Virus record (IMG/VR): IMGVR_UViG_3300020438_000133
Span: 1 to 34,083 of that record
Length of the DNA stretch: 34,083 nucleotides
From: a virus
Reading direction: 5' to 3' (one strand)
Position 1 is the first letter of the stretch. Each line of letters begins with the position of its first letter. The translations under genes were made by a program, and so were the position numbers. Below, piece after piece: positions 8,886 through 14,357 of this stretch. Under the pieces are notes generated by a model. That model was not told where the DNA came from, did not search any database, and saw only the letters and a program-made list of their open reading frames with translations.

Positions 8886-9572
8886 CTAATAGGACCCTCC
8901 AGGTGTCCCACGAATCGTTTCATGACCAATAATCAGATCATCATTAACGTCAGGTTTCTTGTTAGCTAACGCCATCCACCAGTCAAACGTCCAATACGAA
9001 TCCTCTTTCACGACGTACTCGGGAGCATGAGCGAACTTGCGCATCTGATTAGCCAACGCCAAAGCCATAACCCTGTCGTCATAAGGAGAACCAGACATCG
9101 TTCCCCTCTCATTGCGCACAAAAGTCCGCAACTCCGCAATCGTATGCTTGTCGTAAATCAACAGCTCCTCATTACGCAAAGCCGAAGATAGTTCATCGAC
9201 CATGAGTGGTTTTGAGGTTCGGGTTGTCTTCCAACCGAACTCTTGAGACATCCGATTATTCACCTGATTCAAAGCACGGCGACGCCACAACCTCGGATAA
9301 CCCAAATGCCGCAACTCAGTAATCGTAGTCAACCCATGATTATTAGACTCGACGCAACATAAAGCATCGTTGTAACGCAAACCAACCGCATAAACCTCTT
9401 CAGCCAAAAGATCAGGTGCTATGTGGCCATGCCAAACCGCTACCTGCTCTCCAGAACCAACATCCAAAACCTGAATAACCGAATAGTCGCCATGAGCTAA
9501 CCCCTCCGCAGTATCAACTCCAGTCACATAGCTCTTACTTAAAGAAGGAGAAACAAATTCTGTATAAGTCAC
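8886..9572 (-). CDS. terL: Large terminase, nuclease half (split gene)
   Basis: 228 residues corresponding to the C-terminal RNase H-like nuclease of a large terminase, which cuts the DNA concatemer into genome lengths. The three metal-binding acidic motifs are visible: TGVD20TAEGLAHGD29YS, CCVE75SNNHG and SPYDD165/166RVMALALA. The ATPase half is encoded by the preceding gene, which ends in a GTGA overlap with this GTG start. A GGAG lies eight bases upstream of the GTG, so this half can be started independently. Joined end to end, the two products (536 residues) are the normal length and colinear with intact terminases. Either a true two-subunit enzyme or a -1 frame change at the junction is possible. 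Confidence 0.85.
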   Translation of the reverse strand: MTYTEFVSPSLSKSYVTGVDTAEGLAHGDYSVIQVLDVGSGEQVAVWHGHIAPDLLAEEVYAVGLRYNDALCCVESNNHGLTTITELRHLGYPRLWRRRALNQVNNRMSQEFGWKTTRTSKPLMVDELSSALRNEELLIYDKHTIAELRTFVRNERGTMSGSPYDDRVMALALANQMRKFAHAPEYVVKEDSYWTFDWWMALANKKPDVNDDLIIGHETIRGTPGGSY

Positions 9573-10495
9573 GTTCGCAGCTCCACAACTCGACCATTAC
9601 GTTTCAACCAGCCTTCAATACCCCGAGTACAACGACGCTCCAACTCATCCAACACATCTAAATCAAAAACAGGGTTACCTGACTTTATGAACGCCTCCTC
9701 GGGCGTCGTCGGATACTCCTGAGCGAGCTGCCAAGGCAGCATCGACTCAACCTTTTCCTGATACCAAGCATCGCCACGATCAGTAGCAGCAGACCAAGGG
9801 AAAAACATTGGACTAAACTTGTTAGCGCCAGTCGTCGCACCTACCCAAAGCTGATGATAGAAATCGCCTGAACCGTTGGCAGTGCTCAAACCTATAATTC
9901 GTCCACCAACATCGGCTACCGGCTCTATGGAACTCCAAGCTTGCTCAGCATTCGGCAAGAAAGCCCACTCATCGACCACAATCAAAGTAGCGGACTCGCC
10001 ACGAGCTGGGTCAGAAGCTGAAGGCATCGACGTTATCTGCGAACCATTAGCGAAAGCCATCCTTTGCTGGTGCTCAACCAAAGACTTCGGGCCACGATCC
10101 TTCATCCAGTTCGGCAAATTACTGTACCCATACTTAGTTTTACGCAACAACAAAACCGCTTCACGTTCTGTCCTAGATAAATCAATAATGTTCTGGTCAG
10201 GCTTAAAAAAAGCCAACCAGAACTGGTGCGCAGCAACCAAAGTAGACCACCCTATTTGGCGTGCTTTCAACGTTAACGAATATCGTTCAGTCGCCCACTC
10301 CATCAAAGCGTGGGACTGCGCTTCCCTAAGTTCAAACAGGATTCTTCCATGTCCAGGGTGCTGAATGTTCCAGTAATTCCGCATGAAATAAGCCTCAGAA
10401 GTGACGCATTTACGCCACTCAACCTCACGCTTCAACTCAGACAAACGAGACAAATTGTTCACCAACCGATACTGGCACTTTCCTAAAGCGCTCAC
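9569..10495 (-). CDS. terL: Large terminase, ATPase half (split gene)
   Basis: 308 residues that make up the packaging-motor ATPase domain. The deviant Walker A is KARQIGWST (77-85), as in many terminases where Trp replaces the usual Lys of GKST. Walker B is LIVVDEWAF (D175, catalytic E176). The coupling motif is LSTANGSG (203-210). The N-terminal C30...YFMRNYWNIQHPGHG pattern is usual upstream of Walker A. The protein stops after FDLDVLDELERRC...GWLKRNGRVVELRT, exactly at the linker to the nuclease, which is a separate overlapping gene. The first start (GTG) has no clear ribosome site. Its first 95 bases overlap the 5' end of the plus-strand hydroxylase gene, so the true start could be a GTG twelve codons on. 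Confidence 0.88.
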   Translation of the reverse strand: MSALGKCQYRLVNNLSRLSELKREVEWRKCVTSEAYFMRNYWNIQHPGHGRILFELREAQSHALMEWATERYSLTLKARQIGWSTLVAAHQFWLAFFKPDQNIIDLSRTEREAVLLLRKTKYGYSNLPNWMKDRGPKSLVEHQQRMAFANGSQITSMPSASDPARGESATLIVVDEWAFLPNAEQAWSSIEPVADVGGRIIGLSTANGSGDFYHQLWVGATTGANKFSPMFFPWSAATDRGDAWYQEKVESMLPWQLAQEYPTTPEEAFIKSGNPVFDLDVLDELERRCTRGIEGWLKRNGRVVELRT

Positions 10496-11069
10496 AGACT
10501 CAGAACTTAACTACCTACAACAGGTGGCCCACACCTCCATAAAAACCGGTTCCCCAGCAATCCACATGGGCGAAGACCCAGAAAAAAGGTCATCAACAAT
10601 CGGATGGAGTCACGACCCCCGAGCCTTACAAATATGCACATCGCTAATCTATGAAGCGAACCGAAACGCAGGCTGGTGGCTAGATCTACAAACACCAGAA
10701 GCAGTCCAAATGACAGAATACAAAGAAAACAATGCAGGCTACGACTGGCACATCGACAGCAAAGCCGACCAGTTCAGCAAACGACGCTGGGCAGAAACAG
10801 AACTCGACCCGATGCCACTCAACCAAACCCGAGACACAGCTCTGCTCGGGCAAGTTCGGAAACTTTCCCTCACACTAAACCTAAGCAACGAACAAGACTA
10901 CGAAGGCGGCGAACTTGAAATACAGCTCGACGAACAAAGACACATCTTCAAAGGAGCAGCAGGCTCCGCAACAGTATTCCCATCATGGACCTACCATCGT
11001 GTCGTCCCCATCACCGATGGGATACGACACAGCGCAGTACTATGGATGAACGGCCCGCCGCTACGCTAA
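10401..11069 (+). CDS. 2-oxoglutarate/Fe(II) hydroxylase (PKHD/prolyl-4-hydroxylase type)
   Basis: 222 residues from the first GTG; a TTG at codon 19 is an alternative. The double-stranded beta-helix motifs are complete. YDWH117ID119 gives the HxD iron ligands, H199 in TYHRVVP is the distal ligand, and R209, ten residues later, binds 2-oxoglutarate. KLSLTLNLS and YEGGELEIQL match the family's core strands, and RYWHFPKALTDSEL matches its N-terminus. The enzyme should hydroxylate a protein side chain using O2 and 2-oxoglutarate; the target is unknown. Such genes are common cargo in marine phages. It is the only plus-strand gene among the late genes, wedged between TerS and TerL. Its start overlaps terL head-to-head and its stop overlaps the next minus-strand gene by four bases. 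Confidence 0.87.
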   Translation: MTHLRHSTSRFNSDKRDKLFTNRYWHFPKALTDSELNYLQQVAHTSIKTGSPAIHMGEDPEKRSSTIGWSHDPRALQICTSLIYEANRNAGWWLDLQTPEAVQMTEYKENNAGYDWHIDSKADQFSKRRWAETELDPMPLNQTRDTALLGQVRKLSLTLNLSNEQDYEGGELEIQLDEQRHIFKGAAGSATVFPSWTYHRVVPITDGIRHSAVLWMNGPPLR

Positions 11070-11389
11070 CAGCCCGCCTCCCTCTTCAAATGCTCCCAAA
11101 CACCCCACTGCTCCTCACTCCACTTAGAATTAACAGTGTTCAAAAAACTTGAACAATCCTTATTCTCAATAGGCAACGAAACAGAAGCATCCCCAATCTG
11201 AATAGTGTTAGCCCCAGTCAATGGATGGAACTGCTGCTTCGGTTTCTCAACCTCCCCATCAGGCCACAACATCATCAAACCCGCGACCAAACCAGCCGCA
11301 GAAGCAGCTACAGCAGCCACAGCTTTCAAAATTCGTTTTAAGCTAGCTTCCCAAGCGTCAGCTCTATCCGCAACATCCTCGATCGACAT
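11066..11389 (-). CDS. Small membrane-anchored protein
   Basis: 107 residues. A short charged N-terminus (SIEDVADRADAWEASLKR) is followed by one membrane helix at about residues 20-42 (ILKAVAAVAASAAGLVAGLMML). A polar C-terminal domain of about 60 residues carries two Cys (KDCSSF and the final REAGC). The positive residues before the helix predict the N-terminus inside and the C-terminus outside the membrane. No family is recognised. It lies in the minus-strand packaging region and ends convergently, overlapping the hydroxylase stop by four bases. A role in lysis (spanin or antiholin) or virion entry is possible but unsupported. Confidence 0.6.
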   Translation of the reverse strand: MSIEDVADRADAWEASLKRILKAVAAVAASAAGLVAGLMMLWPDGEVEKPKQQFHPLTGANTIQIGDASVSLPIENKDCSSFLNTVNSKWSEEQWGVWEHLKREAGC

Positions 11390-11413
11390 AACTGACCCCC
11401 AAAAACAAAAAAC

Positions 11414-11524
11414 TCACTTCTTTTTTTTCTTCATCATCGGTTTGCCAGTCCTTTTCGCCTCCTTAGAAGCCGCCGCACGGCCCTTAGGGCTATAGGAATA
11501 AGACTTACCGCCAACTTTAGGCAC
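11414..11524 (-). CDS. Very small basic protein (36 aa)
   Basis: Read from GTG it begins MPKVGGKSYSYSPKGRAAA and ends in KPMMKKKKK. It resembles the tiny basic proteins (MPxVGGKxYPYTxxGxAAAxxAxK) found near terminase or portal genes in many phages, though no function is known for them. AAGGA lies eight bases before the GTG. An ATG three codons earlier lies directly on that AAGG and is less likely. It sits in the same minus-strand run as TerS, with 24 bases before the next gene. Nucleic acid or virion binding would suit its charge, but this is a guess. Confidence 0.6.
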   Translation of the reverse strand: MPKVGGKSYSYSPKGRAAASKEAKRTGKPMMKKKKK

Positions 11525-11554
11525 AATAACCATCCTTAAATAAAGAACTTTCAC

Positions 11555-11668
11555 TTACTGACACGACTCACACACCTCGTACTCGTCCAAACTGCACTCA
11601 ATCGGCTCATCATCCAAAAAAGGATCAAGACGTTCGCCCATAGCCTCAACAGGCAACTCGTCATCCAT
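11555..11668 (-). CDS. Very small acidic protein with C-terminal CxxC (37 aa)
   Basis: The reading frame starts MDDELPVEAMGERLDPF and ends EYEVCESCQ, with another Cys at position 25. Its ATG lies inside the last codons of terS (ATGGATGA), which suggests translational coupling to the terminase gene. The composition is strongly acidic. A C-terminal CESC pair could hold a metal or a disulfide. I do not recognise a family, and at this length the evidence is the overlap, the direction and the clean open frame. Confidence 0.4.
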   Translation of the reverse strand: MDDELPVEAMGERLDPFLDDEPIECSLDEYEVCESCQ

Positions 11669-12116
11669 CAGAACCGCCCCCCAAACCAGCCAACATCTCC
11701 TGCAACTCCAACGCCAAATCAGCATCACTCATCGAAGCAGCATCACCCTTATCAACAACAACCTTCTTCACAGGCGTATACGCAGAGATGTACTGCAAAT
11801 AAAGCGACGCAGCCTTAATATCGCCCTTAACCGCCTCCGAATAGACAGCATCAATAACACCCTGCACCCGCTCAATATGAACATTCATCTCAGCAGCGCG
11901 AGACTCCCACTCCTTACGAAAACGAGGATCCCTCTTCCACCGACGAACAGTATCCTCATGCGTACCATTCTCAGCAGCCCACTCCTTCTGAGTGCTCGGC
12001 ATCCTCTCAGGCCCCAACAACAACCACTCCAAAAACTGTCGCCAAATATCTGGCATAGTTTGCTTCCCAGTCACAGGGTCGGTTACCCAACCCTTCCCTC
12101 CACCGTTGTGCGGCAT
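11661..12116 (-). CDS. terS: Small terminase subunit (TerS)
   Basis: 151 residues. TQKEWAAENGTHEDTVRRWKRDPRFRKEW (about 42-70) is a helix-turn-helix of the kind that opens small terminases and binds the packaging start site. The segment after it (MNVHIERVQGVIDAVYSEAVKGDIKAASLYLQYISAYTPVKKVVV) matches the helical oligomerisation region and the 'GD..A..L.L........' signature of the phBC6A51-like family. The C-terminus (LALELQEMLAGLGGGSDG) is the usual tail that contacts TerL. AGGAG lies six bases before the ATG. TerS is the first gene of the minus-strand late run. The structured non-coding region just upstream is therefore a candidate for both its promoter and its packaging site. Confidence 0.85.
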   Translation of the reverse strand: MPHNGGGKGWVTDPVTGKQTMPDIWRQFLEWLLLGPERMPSTQKEWAAENGTHEDTVRRWKRDPRFRKEWESRAAEMNVHIERVQGVIDAVYSEAVKGDIKAASLYLQYISAYTPVKKVVVDKGDAASMSDADLALELQEMLAGLGGGSDG

Positions 12117-12687
12117 TCAGATCTCCTAGCTGTCCAGCTCTCATTCATTGTTGAGCGCCGTCCCATCGAAGTGGGACAGCAGCAGCGAACAAGAAAGAAG
12201 CGTAGATCGCGATCGCGAGGGCAACCACCCGAGTACATGCCCGAGCTAAACATCGGTGAGGAACCTTAAAGAGGTTCCGCACCAAAACAAACAATCACGC
12301 GCTACGAGAACCGCGATCTACCGTGACACATCGCTACAGATAGCCCTTTTCAAAATAGTACGCACTGTAAATGTATATCTACACCTACACCTACGAGTTG
12401 GCCCCCACCCCCCTTAGGGGGGGGCGTGTCCGCCGAGAAGCTAGCGTGACGCTAGTGACACGACTGGTCTGTAGATCTCTCGCAGGTCGTGAGCGCTGCG
12501 CTAAAACCCTTATGAAACAAGGGGTATCGGCCTACTAGCTGCGCTTGTAAGGCGTTAGCGCTGCGCTTGTCAGGTCTGGAGCGTTGCCGATAGTGGGAAG
12601 GTGGCAGGGATAAGCGCGGAAAGTGAGCGGGTAACGGTGAGCGGTAGCGAACTATTCAAAGAATTGTGAGACGTGTAGCGCTATGTC

Positions 12688-12716
12688 TTGAAACGTTGCG
12701 TGATTTCGGCTACGCT
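12688..12716 (+). promoter_or_regulatory. Candidate promoter for the first plus-strand cluster
   Basis: TTGAAA is followed by a 17-base spacer and TACGCT. The -35 box is good. The -10 box keeps only the first, second and last consensus bases. It lies 37 bases before the start of the first small plus-strand gene. No better candidate is visible nearby. Confidence 0.35.
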
Positions 12717-12728
12717 CTCCCCTAACTA

Positions 12729-12747
12729 ATCAATAGCCGTAGGAGGC
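12729..12747 (+). repeat. Leader repeat copy 1 (AGCCGTAGGAGGC)
   Basis: The 19-base sequence ATCAATAGCCGTAGGAGGC holds the ribosome site of the gene starting six bases later. The same 19 bases lead the gene at 14358, and the 13-base core AGCCGTAGGAGGC also leads the gene at 13412. Identity extends upstream of the Shine-Dalgarno core, so it is more than a shared ribosome site. Confidence 0.8.
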
Positions 12748-12752
12748 TTAAT

Positions 12753-12980
12753 ATGTGGATGGATAATACCGAAGAGGGAAGAGAAGAACTAGCGCTAGAT
12801 ATGTGCGATTGGTTCCTAGGCAAGATGTACCAAACGTTTAGGGAGCTAGAGATATCTAGTACTCACCAGAAAGAAATGATTCGTTTAGTAGAGAAGCGAC
12901 TAGATACCGAAGTGTTTCTAATTGCTGCGCATGAAAAAGGTTTAAGTGTTGAGGCAGTAAAGGCCGCGGTGGGATCATGA
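12753..12980 (+). CDS. Hypothetical acidic helical protein
   Basis: 75 residues, predicted almost entirely alpha-helical and acidic (MWMDNTEEGREELALDMCDW at the start, HQKEMIRLVEKRLDTEVFLIA in the middle, LSVEAVKAAVG at the end). No known family is recognised. The ribosome site is the repeated AGCCGTAGGAGGC leader. It is the first of three overlapping small genes: the next begins at an ATGA overlap. Small, acidic, plus-strand genes near regulatory DNA in a phage are often early host-takeover factors, but nothing in the sequence proves this. Confidence 0.7.
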   Translation: MWMDNTEEGREELALDMCDWFLGKMYQTFRELEISSTHQKEMIRLVEKRLDTEVFLIAAHEKGLSVEAVKAAVGS

Positions 12981-13210
12981 AGCGCCATATATCTAGTGAT
13001 CACGATTTCTTGGCCGTGCCTTGTGACCAGTGCGCGGAGGTCTCACCTACTAATTGGGCGGGTTTCTGTCATCACTGCTACCACTTCGCAGGTTCTCCCT
13101 TTTGGACGCTTTCTAGCGCTGCGCAGCGTGGAGTCATTAAGCGAGTAAATCAGATTGAAGCGGAGCGGCTGCGCTCTCGTGTCGTTGCTATTGCTGGAGG
13201 TTCGAACTAA
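12977..13210 (+). CDS. Small zinc-ribbon-like protein
   Basis: 77 residues. The N-terminal half has two Cys pairs, C17DQC20 and C31HHC34, with further His residues around them (HHCYHF). This is a credible four-Cys zinc knuckle. The C-terminal half is a basic amphipathic helix (AAQRGVIKRVNQIEAERLRSRVVAIA). The layout would suit nucleic acid or RNA polymerase binding, which is inference only. It starts at an ATGA overlap with the gene before it and its stop overlaps the next start (TAATG), so all three small genes are translationally linked. Confidence 0.68.
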   Translation: MKRHISSDHDFLAVPCDQCAEVSPTNWAGFCHHCYHFAGSPFWTLSSAAQRGVIKRVNQIEAERLRSRVVAIAGGSN

Positions 13211-13317
13211 TGGCTAAGGCTAAGTGTGATGAGTGTTCCCGCGAGTTCGATTTGTTTGATGAAGAGGAGGCAGAAGAATTTTATTATGGGCACGACTGCG
13301 AACCAGAAGAGAGCTAG
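13210..13317 (+). CDS. Very small zinc-finger-like acidic protein (35 aa)
   Basis: The product begins MAKAKCDECSREF, is rich in Asp/Glu in the middle, and ends GHDCEPEES. C6, C9, H28 and C30 form a CxxC...HxC site able to hold zinc. Its ATG overlaps the upstream stop by one base (TAATG), with GGAGG about nine bases upstream. It is the last gene of the three-gene cluster and runs up to the tRNA-like sequence. No family is recognised. Confidence 0.6.
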   Translation: MAKAKCDECSREFDLFDEEEAEEFYYGHDCEPEES

Positions 13318-13377
13318 CTAGTTAGACGGTAGACGCGGTTTAAGGCCGCTCTAGGGGTTCAAGTCCTCTACTACTTC
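13303..13377 (+). tRNA. Degenerate tRNA-like sequence, resembles tRNA-Leu(UAA)
   Basis: A T-arm is clear: AGGGG-TTCAAGT-CCTCT at 13353-13369. Upstream, GCGG-TTTAAGG-CCGC (13335-13349) can form an anticodon arm with anticodon TAA. GGTAGACGC before it is the usual D-loop end of leucine tRNAs. The following ACTACTT would be the 3' acceptor strand. The 5' acceptor strand pairs poorly, the long leucine variable arm is missing, and no CCA is encoded. I read it as a decayed or atypical phage tRNA. It overlaps the end of the preceding gene. Confidence 0.35.
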
Positions 13378-13386
13378 GACACATTA

Positions 13387-13404
13387 ATTAAAGCCGTAGG
13401 AGGC
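13387..13404 (+). repeat. Leader repeat copy 2 (AGCCGTAGGAGGC)
   Basis: The 13-base core is identical to copies 1 and 3 and is preceded by the related ATTAA. AGGAGG lies eight bases before the ATG of the next gene. Confidence 0.8.
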
Positions 13405-13411
13405 GTAAGAA

Positions 13412-13888
13412 ATGGAAACAGAAACAACTAAAAGCGATAGCGAGAAAGTCGCTGAGAGCTATATAAAAGAGATTCAGCAGCTAGATCTAATAATGGATGG
13501 TATCGAATATTTCGGTATCGATGATGCGAACGTAGACGCATGGCTAACCGAAATCGGCGCTGATGATTTAGCGGAGCGCCTAGGAATAGCGGAGGATGAA
13601 GTAGGCCCTCACCACATCTTGGATTTATGGATTGAAAATCAGGTTTTAGAAATGAAATGGTTTACTAAGAATAGTTTCGACTCTGATCCAATGATTACTA
13701 GCGTTGAGTTATTGGTAGGTTTCGGCGGTCCTAATGTTTGGATCATTTTGGATGTTGTCACCGATTCGGCTTGGAATTGTGAAGTCAAGGTTAAGTGGTG
13801 GGGAGATGACGTTACGAGACTTATCAAATCTGATGTCTTGCACCGACACGTAAAAGATTTAGTGGAGAGCGGTATCTATTGCGCTTAA
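13412..13888 (+). CDS. Hypothetical phage protein (GGPNVW)
   Basis: 158 residues, acidic. A helical N-terminal half (ESYIKEIQQLDLIMDGIEYFGIDD...LTEIGADDLAERLGI) is followed by a beta-rich C-terminal half with MITSVELLVGFGGPNVWIIL and CEVKVKWWGDDV. The 'ITSVELLVGFGGPN.W' segment resembles a conserved stretch in uncharacterised phage and plasmid proteins. I cannot assign a named family. It has its own leader repeat and is followed at once by a strong terminator, so it is a single-gene unit or the end of the first cluster. Codon use is AT-leaning, like its plus-strand neighbours. Confidence 0.72.
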   Translation: METETTKSDSEKVAESYIKEIQQLDLIMDGIEYFGIDDANVDAWLTEIGADDLAERLGIAEDEVGPHHILDLWIENQVLEMKWFTKNSFDSDPMITSVELLVGFGGPNVWIILDVVTDSAWNCEVKVKWWGDDVTRLIKSDVLHRHVKDLVESGIYCA

Positions 13889-13912
13889 TCGTTAGCTAAT
13901 AATTATTTGAGA

Positions 13913-13945
13913 TGGCGCCCGCTTTGGGCGTCATTTCTGCTTTTT
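13913..13945 (+). terminator. Intrinsic terminator
   Basis: TGGCGCCC pairs with GGGCGTCA (eight pairs, one G-U) around the loop GCTTT and is followed by TTTCTGCTTTTT. It lies 25 bases after the stop of the preceding gene. Confidence 0.8.
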
Positions 13946-14048
13946 GCTCTAGAGCCGTTGCACAGCATCCTACCGGCTTTTAGGTCTTCCGATTAGCTCC
14001 AATTAGCTGCGCAGCTGCACGCGTCAATTTGACACGGTAGCGATTGTA

Positions 14049-14122
14049 AGCCGATTTAAGGCGTTTATATTAGGTCTAGGCTATGGGTATAGCGTGCGCA
14101 TCTCAGGCCTTAAAAATCGGCT
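14049..14122. repeat. Imperfect inverted repeat, 14/16-base arms
   Basis: The left arm AGCCGATTTAAGGC is matched by the right arm GCCTTAAAAATCGGCT, whose reverse complement differs only by two extra T. The 44-base loop and the flank also carry ATATTAGG twice. It could fold in RNA or serve as a protein site. Confidence 0.6.
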
Positions 14123-14215
14123 CAAATATTAGGCGCGCCCAAAAAATCAGCAAAAAACTTGGATGCGAGTACGTGACGCCAACACTCACGTAGAGCTGAG
14201 TCGATGTTCGATCAG

Positions 14216-14270
14216 CAACTACGTTGGGAAGGCCCAATATGTTGGGAAGTTTCTGCAACTACGTTGGGAT
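14216..14270. repeat. Three iteron-like repeats (CAACTACGTTGGGA)
   Basis: GCAACTACGTTGGGA occurs at 14215-14229 and again, identical, at 14255-14269. A diverged copy, CAATATGTTGGGAAG, lies between them. The common GTTGGGA cores start at 14223, 14241 and 14263, about two helix turns apart. Such spacing suits a cooperative DNA-binding protein. Confidence 0.6.
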
Positions 14271-14291
14271 TGCCGAAACAAGAAATATCGA

Positions 14292-14326
14292 GATGTCGCA
14301 TGATGTCTCGTTAAATTGTGTATAGT
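14292..14326 (+). promoter_or_regulatory. Candidate promoter with GATGTC direct repeats
   Basis: TATAGT at 14321-14326 is a good -10 box 32 bases before the next start codon. No -35 match exists. Instead GATGTC-GCAT-GATGTC covers the place where it should be. The same half-site appears in the control regions near 15992 and 20520, which suggests a shared regulator. Confidence 0.45.
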
Positions 14327-14332
14327 AAGTTT

Positions 14333-14351
14333 ATCAATAGCCGTAGGAGGC
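14333..14351 (+). repeat. Leader repeat copy 3 (AGCCGTAGGAGGC)
   Basis: ATCAATAGCCGTAGGAGGC is identical over 19 bases to copy 1 and over 13 to copy 2. Seven bases separate AGGAGG plus C from the ATG. Confidence 0.8.
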
Positions 14352-14357
14352 AACTAA

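Larger units (their letters stand above)
12117..12752. other. 636-base divergent non-coding region rich in hairpins and repeats
   Basis: No convincing gene is seen on either strand. The region separates the minus-strand packaging genes from plus-strand small genes. It holds GCTGTCC/GGACAGC arms (12129, 12174), a GTCCCA-TGGGAC hairpin (12160-12177), and a 16-base GATC-rich sequence (12203-12218) repeated at 20611. It also holds a GGAACC-GGTTCC hairpin (12260-12278), a C6-TTA-G6 element (12408-12422), and nested arms CGTGTC...CTAGCG-TGA-CGCTAG...GACACG (12425-12462). Three copies of GCTGCGCT lie at 12495, 12538 and 12560. Divergent promoters are expected here. A packaging site, replication origin or structured RNA is also possible. 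No single function is proven. Confidence 0.6.
13889..14357. other. 469-base non-coding region with terminator, inverted repeat, iterons and promoter
   Basis: No gene is supported. In order it holds an intrinsic terminator, a perfect 12-base palindrome AGCTGCGCAGCT (14005-14016), a long inverted repeat (14049-14122), three GTTGGGA iterons (14216-14270), two GATGTC direct repeats (14292-14307), a TATAGT -10 box and the third leader repeat. The density of signals is what one expects of a control region. Confidence 0.65.

Noticed and set aside
9540-9620. Programmed -1 frameshift at the terL junction
   Set aside because: No X-XXY-YYZ slippery heptamer is visible near ACG-TGA, and a Shine-Dalgarno-like GGAG precedes the internal GTG. 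Not excluded, but reinitiation is the simpler reading.
9876-10364. A 162-codon plus-strand open frame opposite terL
   Set aside because: The minus strand codes for the terminase ATPase with all its motifs. The plus-strand product has no recognisable domain and no ribosome site.
11877-12269. A 130-codon plus-strand open frame opposite terS
   Set aside because: It is antisense to the well-supported TerS gene, has a low-complexity Arg/Pro/Leu composition and no ribosome site. It is a shadow frame that runs into the non-coding region.
12408-12422. C6-TTA-G6 as an intrinsic terminator
   Set aside because: A three-base loop is possible, but no T run follows on either strand and no gene ends close to it. 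It is kept only as part of the structured region.
14216-14270. CRISPR array
   Set aside because: There are only three short repeats of about 15 bases with 3-7 base gaps, one diverged. No spacers of normal size and no Cas operon exist; the Cas4-like nuclease is better explained as a phage RecB-family enzyme.
14203-14313. A 36-codon plus-strand frame starting MFDQQLRWEG
   Set aside because: It has only a weak GAG upstream. Its sequence is explained by the iterons and the GATGTC repeats, and it is not linked to a neighbouring gene.
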